A stretch of DNA of 64,000 nucleotides from DATFVA01 sp963771705 (GCA_963771705.1 CAVYUP010000014.1:124001-188000), one strand, 5' to 3'; positions 52,923-61,890 are shown, counted from the first letter of the stretch. The notes: a model not told the origin generated them from the sequence alone. Made by a program: numbers and translations.

Positions 52923-53354
52923 CTATTTAGGCAGAACAGGAACCAAACCGTAACCGGTCATTACCTTCTTTAGTTTTTCAATATCCGGAGGGCCGCCGGC
53001 ATTTACGATTACAGCGCATTCCCTGAAGAAGTTAGGCCCGAGGAGTGCCGGAGTTATGGATGCTAAAGCCCTGGCATTTTCCGTCCCGAAGTTATTAAAT
53101 CCGTGCAATGCTCCGCGGGGGATGAAGTAAGTTTCACCTTTGGCAATGTCAATCCGTTTACCTTCAACGGTAAATGTAATAACTCCCTCCAATCCATAAA
53201 TAGTTTCATCATAATGTTCGTGGTAGTGGGGAAGGGGAACTTTTGCGCCTTCGGGCACACTGAATTCAAACATTGCTAAAGAACCATTTGTGTCTGCTGT
53301 TTCCAACAGAAAATCAATAGATACCTGCCCCACTTTTATTGTTTCGTTTCTCAT
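52923..53354 (-). CDS. Cupin-domain protein
   Basis: 143 residues. A single conserved beta-barrel: first metal motif PHYHEHYDETIYGLEG (two His and a Glu) and second motif IPRGALHGFNNFG (His). Motif ligands are intact, so it can bind a metal. Similar small cupins act as dioxygenases, isomerases or sensor proteins. The broken Crp/Fnr gene lies 82 bp upstream on the same strand and might once have controlled it. Confidence 0.85.
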   Translation of the reverse strand: MRNETIKVGQVSIDFLLETADTNGSLAMFEFSVPEGAKVPLPHYHEHYDETIYGLEGVITFTVEGKRIDIAKGETYFIPRGALHGFNNFGTENARALASITPALLGPNFFRECAVIVNAGGPPDIEKLKKVMTGYGLVPVLPK

Positions 53355-53436
53355 AATAACACTTCTTTTCTTTGTTAATTGTTATGGGGCAAGCTAGCCG
53401 CTTAAAACCATGAAATCCTTGATTTGAATCAAGAAA

Positions 53437-53880
53437 TTATTTATGGGATAATTTGTTTCTTATACGGCTCAGCGTTTCCGGCGTCATTCCCAGGTAAGCA
53501 GCAATTTGAAACAAAGGCAAACGCAGGAGGAGATGGCTTTCTTCCTTGAGAAAGCGCATATACTTTTCTTCAGGAGTTTCAATAGTTGCTTCTCCCAGTC
53601 GTTTTTTTAATACGTAATTTGTTTCCTGTTGTGCTTTAATGAAATACATTGTAAACGGCACAATATGCGTTACAGCGTATATCCAGTTTTTTTGATTCAT
53701 TGCCAAAAGTTCGCTGTCCTCAAGAGCCTGCAGGTTTAATTCCGTGGGGGTATCATTCAGGAAGCTTTGCAGCTCGCTGACCCAACCGCTTTCAACCTTA
53801 AAATAAATATTTCTTTCATCTCTTGCTAGGTACTCAAGTCCGCAAGATTGGATTTGAACTTTTATTTTTGATTCGCAGCT
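53437..53880 (-). pseudogene. 5'-truncated Crp/Fnr-family regulator
   Basis: The minus-strand reading frame is open from 53880 down to the stop at 53437, about 147 codons, but has no ATG, GTG or well-placed start until an internal TTG. Its first recognisable part is GLEYLARDERNIYFKVESG, the middle of a cyclic-nucleotide-binding-like domain. Then come ELQSFLNDTPTELNLQALED and helices, and a C-terminal helix-turn-helix (LPLFQIAAYLGMTPETLSRIRN). The first ~50 residues of the family are absent and an in-frame stop lies before. I read it as a gene cut at its 5' end; expression is unlikely. A minus-strand mini-frame (53862-53930) just upstream has no known relative. Confidence 0.7.
53850..53859. 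repeat. GGATTTGAAC copy at the Crp break, matching tRNA-Thr
   Basis: The ten bases occur here, where the Crp homology begins, and again in the T-arm of tRNA-Thr at 56536-56545 in the same orientation. They may be an attachment-type core, but the match is short. Confidence 0.35.
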
Positions 53881-54303
53881 TTAATCTTCTTTTCCAGCAC
53901 CCTGCAAAACTCTGTCAGGCTAGTCCCCATTTGACGATATATTATTATCAAGCAAATTGCAACTTCTTTGTTCGTTAATAGAAATTTAATTTGACTTTAT
54001 GCTTTTAAAAATTGTAACTAAGAATGTATTTCTTTAGGGTTCTATACAGTGGGTATTCGGAACTACTTCAAATTCAGATACAGACCATTTGAATCTTATA
54101 TTAATGGGATTATTATGAAAATGTCTTTCATCCTCCGTAACCTAATTTGTATTTTATTTTATCTCCTTTACTGGAGACCCAATTCAAACCAGAGTTGATT
54201 CATGAGTAAATACCGGGGAACAATTGTTTATGATAAGGATTAAAAACATAGCTTTCATTTAAAATCAAACTGAATTTCTTAAAGATTATTCTAGGGATAA
54301 ACC
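53881..54303. other. 423-bp AT-rich gap
   Basis: No supported gene. The stretch becomes clearly more AT-rich towards the right and merges with the PD40-subtilase pair. It may be one border of an inserted segment. Confidence 0.45.
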
Positions 54304-55227
54304 ATGAGAAAAATAATTAATATAGTACTTCTTAAATTTTTACTTATTTCAAATATTAATTGCAGTCAAAGTACTGAACCTATCCCGGACGGGGAAGGTG
54401 GTTATCTTCTAACACAAACAAATCCCCAATTTTCACCAGATAATAAAATGATAGTCTTTGATGGAACATATGATAGCGTTTATGCTATGCATTTTATAGA
54501 TACTTCTGGAAATTACCTTGGCTATATTCTTAACGATCAAGGATTATTAAATTCTCCTACCTGGGCCCCGGATAATAACCGGCTCGCTGTTTCTATTAAA
54601 GGAAGTATATTTATGGTAAACAAAGATGGGACTAATCTTTCAGAGATTATTAATTCTGATGAAGATTTTTCTTGTAATTGGTCACCGGATGGGAAATTTA
54701 TTGCATATACTAAATCTATGTGTGATCCTAAATGCGGAATAGTCTTATATAATTTGAATGACGATTCATCCAAAGTTGTTGGACAATATGGTGGTTTTGC
54801 AAGTTGGAATAAGAATTCAGATAAAATTTATTACTACCATACGTATTATGTAACGGATACAATTTCCGGAAATGGAATCTATAAAGGATTTATATTTAAA
54901 AGATTTGATGTAAATACCCTAAAAACTGACAGTTTATATTATGTAAAAAATACTAGCCTATGGCTGGCGGACTGTACAGTGTCACCCGATGAGAAATATA
55001 TTTTATTTGCTGCATCCTATGGATCTCCAGCCAGGATAAATATCTGGGAAATAAATTTGCTATCACAAAGTATGACACAGCTGACTTTTAGCGGAGGAGA
55101 TTGTCCTTCTTATAATCTTACCGGTGATAAAATTGTCTATACTAATACAAATTTAAAAGAAGGAGGTTTATGGATAATGAATTCAAACGGTTCGGATAAA
55201 AAAAGATTAACTAAACTGAAGGAGTAG
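54304..55227 (+). CDS. PD40/WD40-like beta-propeller lipoprotein
   Basis: 307 residues. N-terminal hydrophobic signal followed by ISNINC, an atypical lipobox, so the lipid anchor is probable but not certain. The mature part holds about six PD40 (TolB-like) units such as TNPQFSPDNKMIVFDGTY, CNWSPDGKFIAYTKS, CTVSPDEKYILFAASYG. These make a propeller that often binds peptides or other proteins. It is 3 bp upstream of the subtilase gene, suggesting that the two work together outside the cell. Both genes are clearly more AT-rich than the rest of the window. Confidence 0.8.
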   Translation: MRKIINIVLLKFLLISNINCSQSTEPIPDGEGGYLLTQTNPQFSPDNKMIVFDGTYDSVYAMHFIDTSGNYLGYILNDQGLLNSPTWAPDNNRLAVSIKGSIFMVNKDGTNLSEIINSDEDFSCNWSPDGKFIAYTKSMCDPKCGIVLYNLNDDSSKVVGQYGGFASWNKNSDKIYYYHTYYVTDTISGNGIYKGFIFKRFDVNTLKTDSLYYVKNTSLWLADCTVSPDEKYILFAASYGSPARINIWEINLLSQSMTQLTFSGGDCPSYNLTGDKIVYTNTNLKEGGLWIMNSNGSDKKRLTKLKE

Positions 55228-55230
55228 TTT

Positions 55231-56391
55231 ATGAAATCTCAAATTTTAATTATTAGTTTGTTCATTCTGTTTTTTTCAAATTATCTACAATCTCAAGTAA
55301 TTCCAAATGATGCTGATTTCGATAAACAATGGTATCTATATATGCCAGGCAATGATCAAACCAGAGCAGACATAAGAGTACTTGATGCCTGGCAAAGGGC
55401 AACGGGAAATTCAACCCAAAAAATTGCAGATATAGAAGATTCATACGGGGCATTTCCTGCTCTCCACGAAGATTTAGACAATAATAGGATAATCACGCAA
55501 GGCGGAGGAATCGCTTCAGGGGAACATTCAACATTAATAGCAGGAATACTTATTGCCACCCATAATACAATTGGTATAGCTGGAATAAATAATTATGCTA
55601 AATTGTATTCTTATGTGTATGATACTTATGAACATTGGGCTGATAAAATTCGCGATGCTCGATTGGATGGAAATAAAATAATCAATATTTCGCAAGGTAC
55701 AGCTGACCAATTAATAGATGTTTATTATAGAATAGCCGAAGCTCATGAAAACAATATTATTACTGTTGTTTCAACAGGGAATCAAAATACAAATATCACA
55801 AATCCCGCAACATTTCCTGGGGTTATTGCCGTCGGATCTTCTACTAAACTCAATGCCAGATCATATTTTTCAAATAGCGGCCCCCAGATAAAATTTCTAG
55901 CACCGGGAGGTAGCGATTTCTCAAGTACAAATGCTAATAATATATATTCAACTTCTTCTGATGGATCCTATATTTATGCTGGAGGGACTTCATTATCTGC
56001 GCCGCAGGTTTCCGGTGCCGCAAGTTTATTGTTAGATTATTGGCCGATTTTAACTAATGATGACATACTTAATATATTAATAAATTCCTGTGATAAACTT
56101 CCAGAAATGCAAGGCCAAAATTTCACGAATACTTGTGGTTATGGAAGAATTAATCTAAAGAAAGCTTTTCAACTTCTAGAACCGCCCCATGTAAGATATA
56201 CTGGAACAGCAACTTTAACTCGCTTGGCAGAGAATACTTTTCAAATATTTTATAACAATCCCGTTCTTGCTACCGGTACTTATATTGTCGATAAGTATAA
56301 ATTATATTATGATAATGATAATATTAAATTTCAGGAACCACCTTTAGCATGGTTAGCAAGAGGATATTCACCTGCCAGCACTGCAGGGTAA
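55231..56391 (+). CDS. Secreted subtilisin-like (S8) protease, 3' end altered
   Basis: 386 residues. Signal peptide ending YLQSQ. Catalytic triad: Asp in QKIADIEDSYG (about 73), His in GEHSTLIAGI (about 98), Ser in GGTSLSAPQVSGAASL (about 255). Oxyanion Asn is expected in VVSTGNQNT. All are present. A C-terminal domain follows (TATLTRLAENTFQIFYNN). The last ~10 residues (ARGYSPASTAG) read into an out-of-frame ankyrin gene remnant, so the original C-terminus, perhaps a sorting domain, has been lost and replaced. The catalytic core looks functional. Confidence 0.88.
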   Translation: MKSQILIISLFILFFSNYLQSQVIPNDADFDKQWYLYMPGNDQTRADIRVLDAWQRATGNSTQKIADIEDSYGAFPALHEDLDNNRIITQGGGIASGEHSTLIAGILIATHNTIGIAGINNYAKLYSYVYDTYEHWADKIRDARLDGNKIINISQGTADQLIDVYYRIAEAHENNIITVVSTGNQNTNITNPATFPGVIAVGSSTKLNARSYFSNSGPQIKFLAPGGSDFSSTNANNIYSTSSDGSYIYAGGTSLSAPQVSGAASLLLDYWPILTNDDILNILINSCDKLPEMQGQNFTNTCGYGRINLKKAFQLLEPPHVRYTGTATLTRLAENTFQIFYNNPVLATGTYIVDKYKLYYDNDNIKFQEPPLAWLARGYSPASTAG

Positions 56392-56482
56392 TATTCAGGC
56401 AGTAAATCAGCACATCAACTCAGGTTCAGATTTAAATCAGAAAGACGCTTGGGGGTCAACACCATTGTCAGATGGAAATTAA
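56357..56482 (+). pseudogene. Ankyrin-repeat gene remnant
   Basis: In the +2 frame of the protease end, an uninterrupted stretch gives IHLPALQGNIQAVNQHINSG and SDLNQKDAWGSTPLSDGN before TAA. It closely matches the first ankyrin unit of the gene at 44444 (LHLAVLQGNLEAVSKHIAAG, TDLNEKDQFGSTPL). It has no start and no more repeats. It is joined to the protease gene within about 40 bp, which marks a past recombination or deletion. Confidence 0.7.
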
Positions 56483-56483
56483 A

Positions 56484-56520
56484 CAAAAAAATAGGTGCGA
56501 ATTTTGTTGATTTCGCACCT
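56484..56520 (-). terminator. Terminator of tRNA-Thr
   Basis: A perfect 9-bp stem (AGGTGCGAA at 56493-56501, TTCGCACCT at 56512-56520) with a 10-nt loop, followed on the minus strand by ATTTTTTTG. It lies 4 bp from the tRNA 3' end. Confidence 0.85.
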
Positions 56521-56524
56521 TTTG

Positions 56525-56597
56525 AGCTGGCGGACGGATTTGAACCGCCGACCGGCTGATTACAAATCAGCTGCTCTACCAGCTGAGCTACGCCAGC
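56525..56597 (-). tRNA. trnT: tRNA-Thr (anticodon TGT)
   Basis: A 73-nt cloverleaf: acceptor GCTGGCG paired with CGCCAGC, discriminator T, D-loop with AGCTCAGCTGGTAGAGC, anticodon arm GCTGA-TTTGTAA-TCAGC giving anticodon TGT, and T-arm with GGTTCAAATCC. CCA is not encoded. A terminator follows at once. Confidence 0.95.
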
Positions 56598-56851
56598 AAA
56601 TCTCACTTAAATTGATCGGTGTTTAATTTATAATGATCAATTAGAGAGTTCCAAAACTAATATAATTTTCTTTTCTATGCAATAGATTTCCGGCCGTCGG
56701 AGGTTTCTTGTTATCTCTTTTTCCCGGCAATCATAGCCAGAACAAATGTTCAAATTTGATCTGCCTTGCTACCTTAAAACCTTAATCGGATTCTGTCACA
56801 CGATGTCCTTTACCCTGTCTTTATATTTTGATGAATTTGGAGTCGATTTTA

Positions 56852-57352
56852 ATGATAATTCTTTTGACAGGAGAATCGGGAGTTGGTAAATCTACAATCG
56901 CACAACTCCTCTCTAAAAAGCTGAATTGGAAATATTTTGAAGGAGATGATTTTCATCCCGCTTCCAATATTCTGAAAATGAAAAACGGGGTGCCTTTAAC
57001 GGATAGTGACCGTGAACCCTGGTTGAAGGCTATACGGCAGCTGATTATTGAGCTTTCGGATGGAAAGGAAAATGCGGTTATCACCTGTTCGGCTCTTAAA
57101 AAATGCTATAGAGATTTTCTGCTGAAAGGAACTTCTGACGTTAAACTGGTTTACCTGTTCGGCGATCTTCAGTTGATAAAAAAACGAATACAGCGGCGAA
57201 AGTTTCATTTCTTTAATCGCCGGCTGCTCAGCAGCCAATCCAAAATCCTGGAGGAACCAGAACACGCTCTTAAAATAAATGTTGATAAGGAACCTCCGGA
57301 AATTACAGCGATTATAATAAAAGCATTACTTGGAAAAGCTCGCAAAAGTTAA
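56852..57352 (+). CDS. gntK: Gluconokinase
   Basis: 167 residues from the ATG at 56852 (GGAG 9 bp upstream); a longer TTG/ATG start adds residues before the P-loop that the family lacks. P-loop GESGVGKST (residues 6-14), then EGDDFHPASNILKMKNGVPLTDSDREPWL, the gluconokinase signature for gluconate and ATP binding, and a mid-protein CSALKKCYRDFL segment. It phosphorylates D-gluconate to 6-phosphogluconate. A gluconate transporter gene is not nearby. Confidence 0.9.
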   Translation: MIILLTGESGVGKSTIAQLLSKKLNWKYFEGDDFHPASNILKMKNGVPLTDSDREPWLKAIRQLIIELSDGKENAVITCSALKKCYRDFLLKGTSDVKLVYLFGDLQLIKKRIQRRKFHFFNRRLLSSQSKILEEPEHALKINVDKEPPEITAIIIKALLGKARKS

Positions 57353-57634
57353 ATCTTTGTCTGATTCGCATCAATACCGCTTTATCCCAGCTTCGAGCAG
57401 ACAGTCTGCATGCTTACCGTTCCTAAGGCAATTATAAATCAGTATCCTGGAAAGAATTTAGTGAAGGTGGTTGTTTACCCTGAGGGGAGTTAGTGAAATT
57501 TGCGTCTGAATTAATGAACTGAGAGAATGGGCTGAATGCCGCGGGGCGCACAAAAGCTGCCCGGCTTTTCGAAGTTCAGGTATAATATTTTTATATTTCT
57601 TATTTCTCTTAAAAAAGCTGATAAGAGGTGTAAA

Positions 57635-58621
57635 ATGGAATATATCAATCTGGGTAAAACAGGACTAAAAGTATCAAAAATATGTCTCGGGTGTATGAGC
57701 TTCGGGAGTCCGCAGTCGCGTAAATGGATGCTGAATGAGGAGCAGAGCCGGCCTATAATAAAAAAGGCACTGGAGGAAGGGATTAACTTCTTCGACACAG
57801 CCAATATGTACGCCAAAGGAATAAGCGAGGAGATAACAGGCCGGGCATTAGGTGATTTTGCCAAGCGTGAAGAGGTTGTTTTAGCTACAAAGCTGTTCTT
57901 TCCGATGAGGGAGGATGCGAACAGCAAGGGTCTTTCCCGCAAGCAGATATTTACCGAGATCGATAATAGTCTTAAAAGGCTTAATACCGACTATGTTGAC
58001 CTTTACCAGATCCACCGCTGGGATTACACTACCCCTATCGAAGAAACCCTTGAGGCCCTGCACGATGTCGTTAAATCGGGGAAGGTGAGGTATATCGGCG
58101 CCTCATCTATGTTTGCATGGCAGTTTACAAAGGCGCTTTACCTGGCTGATCTGCATGGATGGACAAGGTTTGTATCTATGCAGAATTATTACAACCTGCT
58201 TTATCGTGAAGAGGAACGGGAGATGCTTCCTTTATGTAAGGAGGAGGGAATCGGAGTGATACCGTGGAGTCCTCTTGCGCGTGGACATTTAGCAAGGCCC
58301 TGGCCTAAGCAGGCCGATACCGAAAGAGCAAGAAGCGATGCCTTCGGTAAAACGTTATATGAAAAGACTGAGGAAGCAGATAAGAAAGTTGTGGATGTTG
58401 TAACTGAAATTGCAAAGGAAAGGGGAATTTCCCAGGCGCAGGTTTCGCTGGCCTGGCTGCTCTCGAAGCCGGCGGTGACTGCCCCGATCGTCGGTACTAC
58501 GAAGATGAAACACCTTGAGGATGCGATCGGCGCGGTTTCTGTAAAGCTCACCGATGATGAGATAAAGAGACTAGAGGATAAGTACGTACCGCACGAGGTA
58601 ACGGGGATTTCGTATCCGTAG
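57635..58621 (+). CDS. Aldo/keto reductase
   Basis: 328 residues from the ATG at 57635, with AAGAGGTG 5-7 bp upstream; a longer start 99 bp earlier is an unlikely extension. TIM-barrel AKR with the tetrad Asp-Tyr (FFDTANMYAKG), Lys (VLATKLFFP) and His (QIHRWD). NADPH-binding region near the C-terminus (PAVTAPIVGTTKMKHLEDA). The family reduces aldehydes/ketones. The pattern is closest to the YajO/voltage-gated-channel-beta-type group (LGCMSFG). Stands alone. Confidence 0.93.
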   Translation: MEYINLGKTGLKVSKICLGCMSFGSPQSRKWMLNEEQSRPIIKKALEEGINFFDTANMYAKGISEEITGRALGDFAKREEVVLATKLFFPMREDANSKGLSRKQIFTEIDNSLKRLNTDYVDLYQIHRWDYTTPIEETLEALHDVVKSGKVRYIGASSMFAWQFTKALYLADLHGWTRFVSMQNYYNLLYREEEREMLPLCKEEGIGVIPWSPLARGHLARPWPKQADTERARSDAFGKTLYEKTEEADKKVVDVVTEIAKERGISQAQVSLAWLLSKPAVTAPIVGTTKMKHLEDAIGAVSVKLTDDEIKRLEDKYVPHEVTGISYP

Positions 58622-58629
58622 AGAAATTA

Positions 58630-58727
58630 ACGAATTTAGAGAACCAGCGGATTTAGCGAATTAGGGGGATTGACGAATTTAGCGAGTGCCACGAAGATTG
58701 CGGATTGATGGATCAGGGAATTTAGCC
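58630..58727 (+). repeat. Degenerate GAATTTAGCG-type repeats
   Basis: About five imperfect copies of (C/G)GAATTTAG(C/A)G in ~100 bp after the aldo/keto reductase stop. Copies vary by one to two bases and by spacing. No known element matches. Low-grade simple repeat. Confidence 0.5.
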
Positions 58728-58870
58728 CGATCCACAACTATTGCCCATCAGCACAAATTCCAAAAATATGCTTTTGAAATTACATTTAAAGTCCGTAATA
58801 TTAAGTCATCTACCTGGTTTACAGTAAAAAATCATCATTGCCCCGAACGAGCTTTTAAACAGAGTTATAT

Positions 58871-61459
58871 ATGAAACTTTTAGAACGTGAGAACTTCCTT
58901 CATGAGCTTTCGCGGACGGCAGAAAGCATAAAAGAATTCGGAGGCAAAACTGTCCTTGTCACCGGAGAGGCCGGAGTGGGAAAGACTTCCCTGATAAAAT
59001 ACTTTACAAACAGACTGAATTCCGGAACGGAGGTTCTGCTGGGCACCTGCGATGATCTTTTTACGCCCCGCCCCCTGGGACCCCTTTATGATATTGCTTA
59101 TCAGGTTAAGCCGGATTTATTAAAGAACTTTACCGGACAGGCTAACAGATCGGGCATATTCTCCGCCTTTCTGAATTATCTTCAGAGCGGATCGAACCTT
59201 AAAGTAGTAGTGATAGAGGATATTCACTGGGCCGATGAAGCAACGTTTGACCTTATTAAATTTCTAACCCGCAGGATAAACAGATCAAAGGTGATGCTGG
59301 TTCTGAGCTACAGAGATGAAGAGATCGGTCAGGGAAATCTTCTCAGGACTGTATTCGCCGATCTGAACCACTCCGAAATTCAAAGGCTAAGGCTTTACCC
59401 ATTATCTGAAAAAGCTGTAAGCTTACTGATGGAAGAGGCCGGTGTAAGCGATGAGAGTCTCTATGAAAGAACAGGCGGAAATCCTTTCTACGTTTCTGAG
59501 ATACTGGTGAATCATAACGAGGGTGTGCCTTTAAGCGTTAAGGAAGCTGTAGTGGCAAGAACTGTCAGTCTTGAAGAGAATGCCCGGTGTATACTTGAGA
59601 TAATTTCTGTTATACCTATGAAAGCCGACATAGATTTTCTCAAGAAGCTTACGGGAAGGGTAGAGGATTGTCTTGACCAGTGCCTGAGCAAAGGACTTCT
59701 TGTGATGGATAGGAATCTGGTCGGGTTCAGACACGAGCTTGCGCGTCTTGCTATTTATAATTCAATTTCTGAAATGAAACGCATCCAGATTCACAGGAGG
59801 GTGCTTGAGCAGCTTCTGCAAAGGCAGAACCTGCAGGATGATCTGGCTCATATAGTTCACCATGCTATCCGTGCGAACGATAAAGATATCATACTTAAAT
59901 ATGCACCCGCTGCCGCAAGGCAGGCATCGTCTCTTGCTGCTCATAGCCTTGCCGCAGAACATTACAGCAGCGCGTTAAAGTTCGCGGATCAGCTTGCTCC
60001 CGGGGAATTGATTCCTCTGTATGAGGGGAAATCATATGAATGTTATCTTACCGGACAGATAGACGCGGCTATTGAGGCAGGTGAAAAGATCGTAGAACTG
60101 CTGCAGAGGTATCCCGATCCGGCAAAGGAAGGGGAGAATTACAGGAGACTTTCCAGAATCCTCTGGTATAATTGTGAGGATGTAAAAGGTGAAGAGTATC
60201 TGGATAAAGCCATCAGTATTCTAGAAAAGTTACCGGCCGGCAGATCGCTTGCTATGGCTTACAGCAATAAATCACAGACATATATGATAAGGGAGCTGAA
60301 CGGTCCTGCTGTTAAGTGGGGTAGGAAGGCCCTGGCTCTTGCAAAAGAATTAAACGATCGTGAGATCATTGCACACGCTTTGAATAATATTGGAACTTCA
60401 CGGATGAGTGAGGGGGATGATTCCGGAGAAGAAGATCTGTTACAAAGTCTTGAGATAGCCCTCAGCGACAACAGTTTCTTTGAACATGCAATTCGGGCTT
60501 ACATAAACCTGGGCGGGATGTATATGTACCGACGTGATCTGGCGAAAGCAGATAAGCTTTTTCGTGAAGGCGAGGAATTCAGCAGAGAAAAAGACCTTTA
60601 TGTATTCGGGCTTTGTCTGGCCGGCCATCACGCAAAAGTTAAAATGCTATACGGCGACTGGGATAAGGCAGCCGAGATGGCTGCGTCTGTACTCGACAAG
60701 AAGAGCGTTCCTTCTGCCAACAGGCTGATGCCCTTGTCTGTTGTCAGCACCATCAGGTCGCGTCGTAATGATCCCCGTGCCGGTGAGCTTCTGGATCAGA
60801 CACTGGAATTGTCTCTAAAAATGGGCGAGAAAGAAAAAATTATAAGCGCTATTACCGCCAAGGCAGATTATTGCTGGCTGGGGAATAAGCTTCATGCAAT
60901 TACAACCGAACTGAAAACTGTCTACCGGATGATTCTGAAAACCAATAATCCATGGATTATCGGCGAGATCGCCTACTGGATGTGGAAGGCTGGTCAGCTT
61001 GATGAAATTCCGGAACATATTGCCCTGCCATATCTTATGCATATAAGTGGGGACTGGAAAGCGGCGGCCCGGTACTGGGAGGAATCTCATTGTCCTTACG
61101 AGCAGGCTCTGGCATTGAGCGAGGGGAATAAGGAGGCAATGCTGGAGGCTATTAAAATATTTGAACGGCTCGGAGCAACCTCTGCATCCTCTCTGATTAA
61201 ACGGAAAATGAGGGCAAATGGTATAAAGAAGATTCCAAAAGGTCCCAGAGAATCGACAAGGAAAAATCCTGCCGGACTTACAGGCAGGCAGGTTGATGTA
61301 TTAAAACTGCTTACGAAGGGAATGTCGAACTCTGAAATAGCAATAAATCTCTTCATCTCTCCTAAAACGGTGGATCACCACATATCAGCGATTCTTTCGA
61401 AACTGAACCTGAAATCAAGAACAGAAGCAGCAGCCTTCGCGAGAACGACGGGGTTGTAG
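58871..61459 (+). CDS. LAL-type LuxR regulator (AAA ATPase + TPR-like + HTH)
   Basis: 862 residues. N-terminal NTPase about 1-260: Walker A VTGEAGVGKTSL near 29-40, Walker B KVVVIEDIHWAD near 115-125. A long helical TPR-like middle (about 330-790) probably binds an inducer. C-terminal LuxR DNA-binding domain about 800-862 (LTGRQVDVLKLLTKGMSNSEIA, SPKTVDHHISAILSKLNLKSR). This is the MalT/LAL architecture, a large ATP-dependent activator. Downstream lie a 26-bp palindrome and two DUF4242 genes, which may be its target. The ribosome site is weak. Confidence 0.92.
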   Translation: MKLLERENFLHELSRTAESIKEFGGKTVLVTGEAGVGKTSLIKYFTNRLNSGTEVLLGTCDDLFTPRPLGPLYDIAYQVKPDLLKNFTGQANRSGIFSAFLNYLQSGSNLKVVVIEDIHWADEATFDLIKFLTRRINRSKVMLVLSYRDEEIGQGNLLRTVFADLNHSEIQRLRLYPLSEKAVSLLMEEAGVSDESLYERTGGNPFYVSEILVNHNEGVPLSVKEAVVARTVSLEENARCILEIISVIPMKADIDFLKKLTGRVEDCLDQCLSKGLLVMDRNLVGFRHELARLAIYNSISEMKRIQIHRRVLEQLLQRQNLQDDLAHIVHHAIRANDKDIILKYAPAAARQASSLAAHSLAAEHYSSALKFADQLAPGELIPLYEGKSYECYLTGQIDAAIEAGEKIVELLQRYPDPAKEGENYRRLSRILWYNCEDVKGEEYLDKAISILEKLPAGRSLAMAYSNKSQTYMIRELNGPAVKWGRKALALAKELNDREIIAHALNNIGTSRMSEGDDSGEEDLLQSLEIALSDNSFFEHAIRAYINLGGMYMYRRDLAKADKLFREGEEFSREKDLYVFGLCLAGHHAKVKMLYGDWDKAAEMAASVLDKKSVPSANRLMPLSVVSTIRSRRNDPRAGELLDQTLELSLKMGEKEKIISAITAKADYCWLGNKLHAITTELKTVYRMILKTNNPWIIGEIAYWMWKAGQLDEIPEHIALPYLMHISGDWKAAARYWEESHCPYEQALALSEGNKEAMLEAIKIFERLGATSASSLIKRKMRANGIKKIPKGPRESTRKNPAGLTGRQVDVLKLLTKGMSNSEIAINLFISPKTVDHHISAILSKLNLKSRTEAAAFARTTGL

Positions 61460-61464
61460 GTTAA

Positions 61465-61490
61465 TTACAATTGCAATATTGCAATTGTAA
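61465..61490. promoter_or_regulatory. Perfect 26-bp palindrome between LAL gene and DUF4242 genes
   Basis: The first half TTACAATTGCAAT is followed directly by its full reverse complement, without a spacer. It begins 5 bp after the LAL stop and lies 121 bp before the DUF4242 start. There is no T-run, so a dimer-binding operator is more likely than a terminator. Confidence 0.65.
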
Positions 61491-61611
61491 ATATTCAATA
61501 ATATAGGGAGCCTCTTACCAAAAAATAGGGAATATTCCCGATTCCCCTCTCTTTCATAATCCTCATATTACAACCGGACGAAATAATTAACATTTAACCT
61601 GGAGCAGCCTT

Positions 61612-61890
61612 ATGCCGCGTTACCTTGTACTGAGGTCATTTACGGATGGACTAAATATTCCTGCCGATGAGCGCGGTGCAGAAGAATGCCTTAAAGTTGT
61701 TTCGAACAATATAATGGACGAAGTAACATGGATACGTTCATTCGTTACCGGAGACAGGAAACAATCATTCTGCCTTTATGACGCACCTTCGCCGGAGGCA
61801 CTCCGGAGAGCAGCACGCAGGAATAACCTCCCCGTCGATCTGATAATTGAAGTCTCTGTTTTAGAACCATATTTCTTTATGTATCACTAA
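61612..61890 (+). CDS. DUF4242 family protein (cytosolic copy)
   Basis: 92 residues, GGAG site upstream. Whole length is one DUF4242 domain: MPRYLVLRSFTDGLNIP, VVSNNIMDEVTWIRSFVTGD, FCLYDAPSPEALRRAARRNN, and LEPYFF end. Related nickel-binding proteins (SCO4226 type) form ferredoxin-like dimers. No signal peptide, so it acts in the cytosol. It is 20 bp upstream of a paralogue that carries a signal peptide. Likely an operon under the LAL regulator. Confidence 0.85.
   Translation: MPRYLVLRSFTDGLNIPADERGAEECLKVVSNNIMDEVTWIRSFVTGDRKQSFCLYDAPSPEALRRAARRNNLPVDLIIEVSVLEPYFFMYH

Noticed and set aside
53835..53870. tRNA-like 3' end (TTCAAATCC, CTTGCGGA) near the Crp break
   Set aside because: Only one or two of the five T-stem pairs can form and no acceptor or anticodon partner is present, so no tRNA gene is called; only the ten-base match to tRNA-Thr is kept.
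53862..53930. Short minus-strand frame opening MGTSLTEFCRVLEKK
   Set aside because: Only 22 codons, no ribosome site, no known relative. It may be a remnant but cannot be supported as a gene.
58686..58874. 62-codon frame before the LAL regulator
   Set aside because: It overlaps the LAL start, lies in the repeat region and has no coding character.
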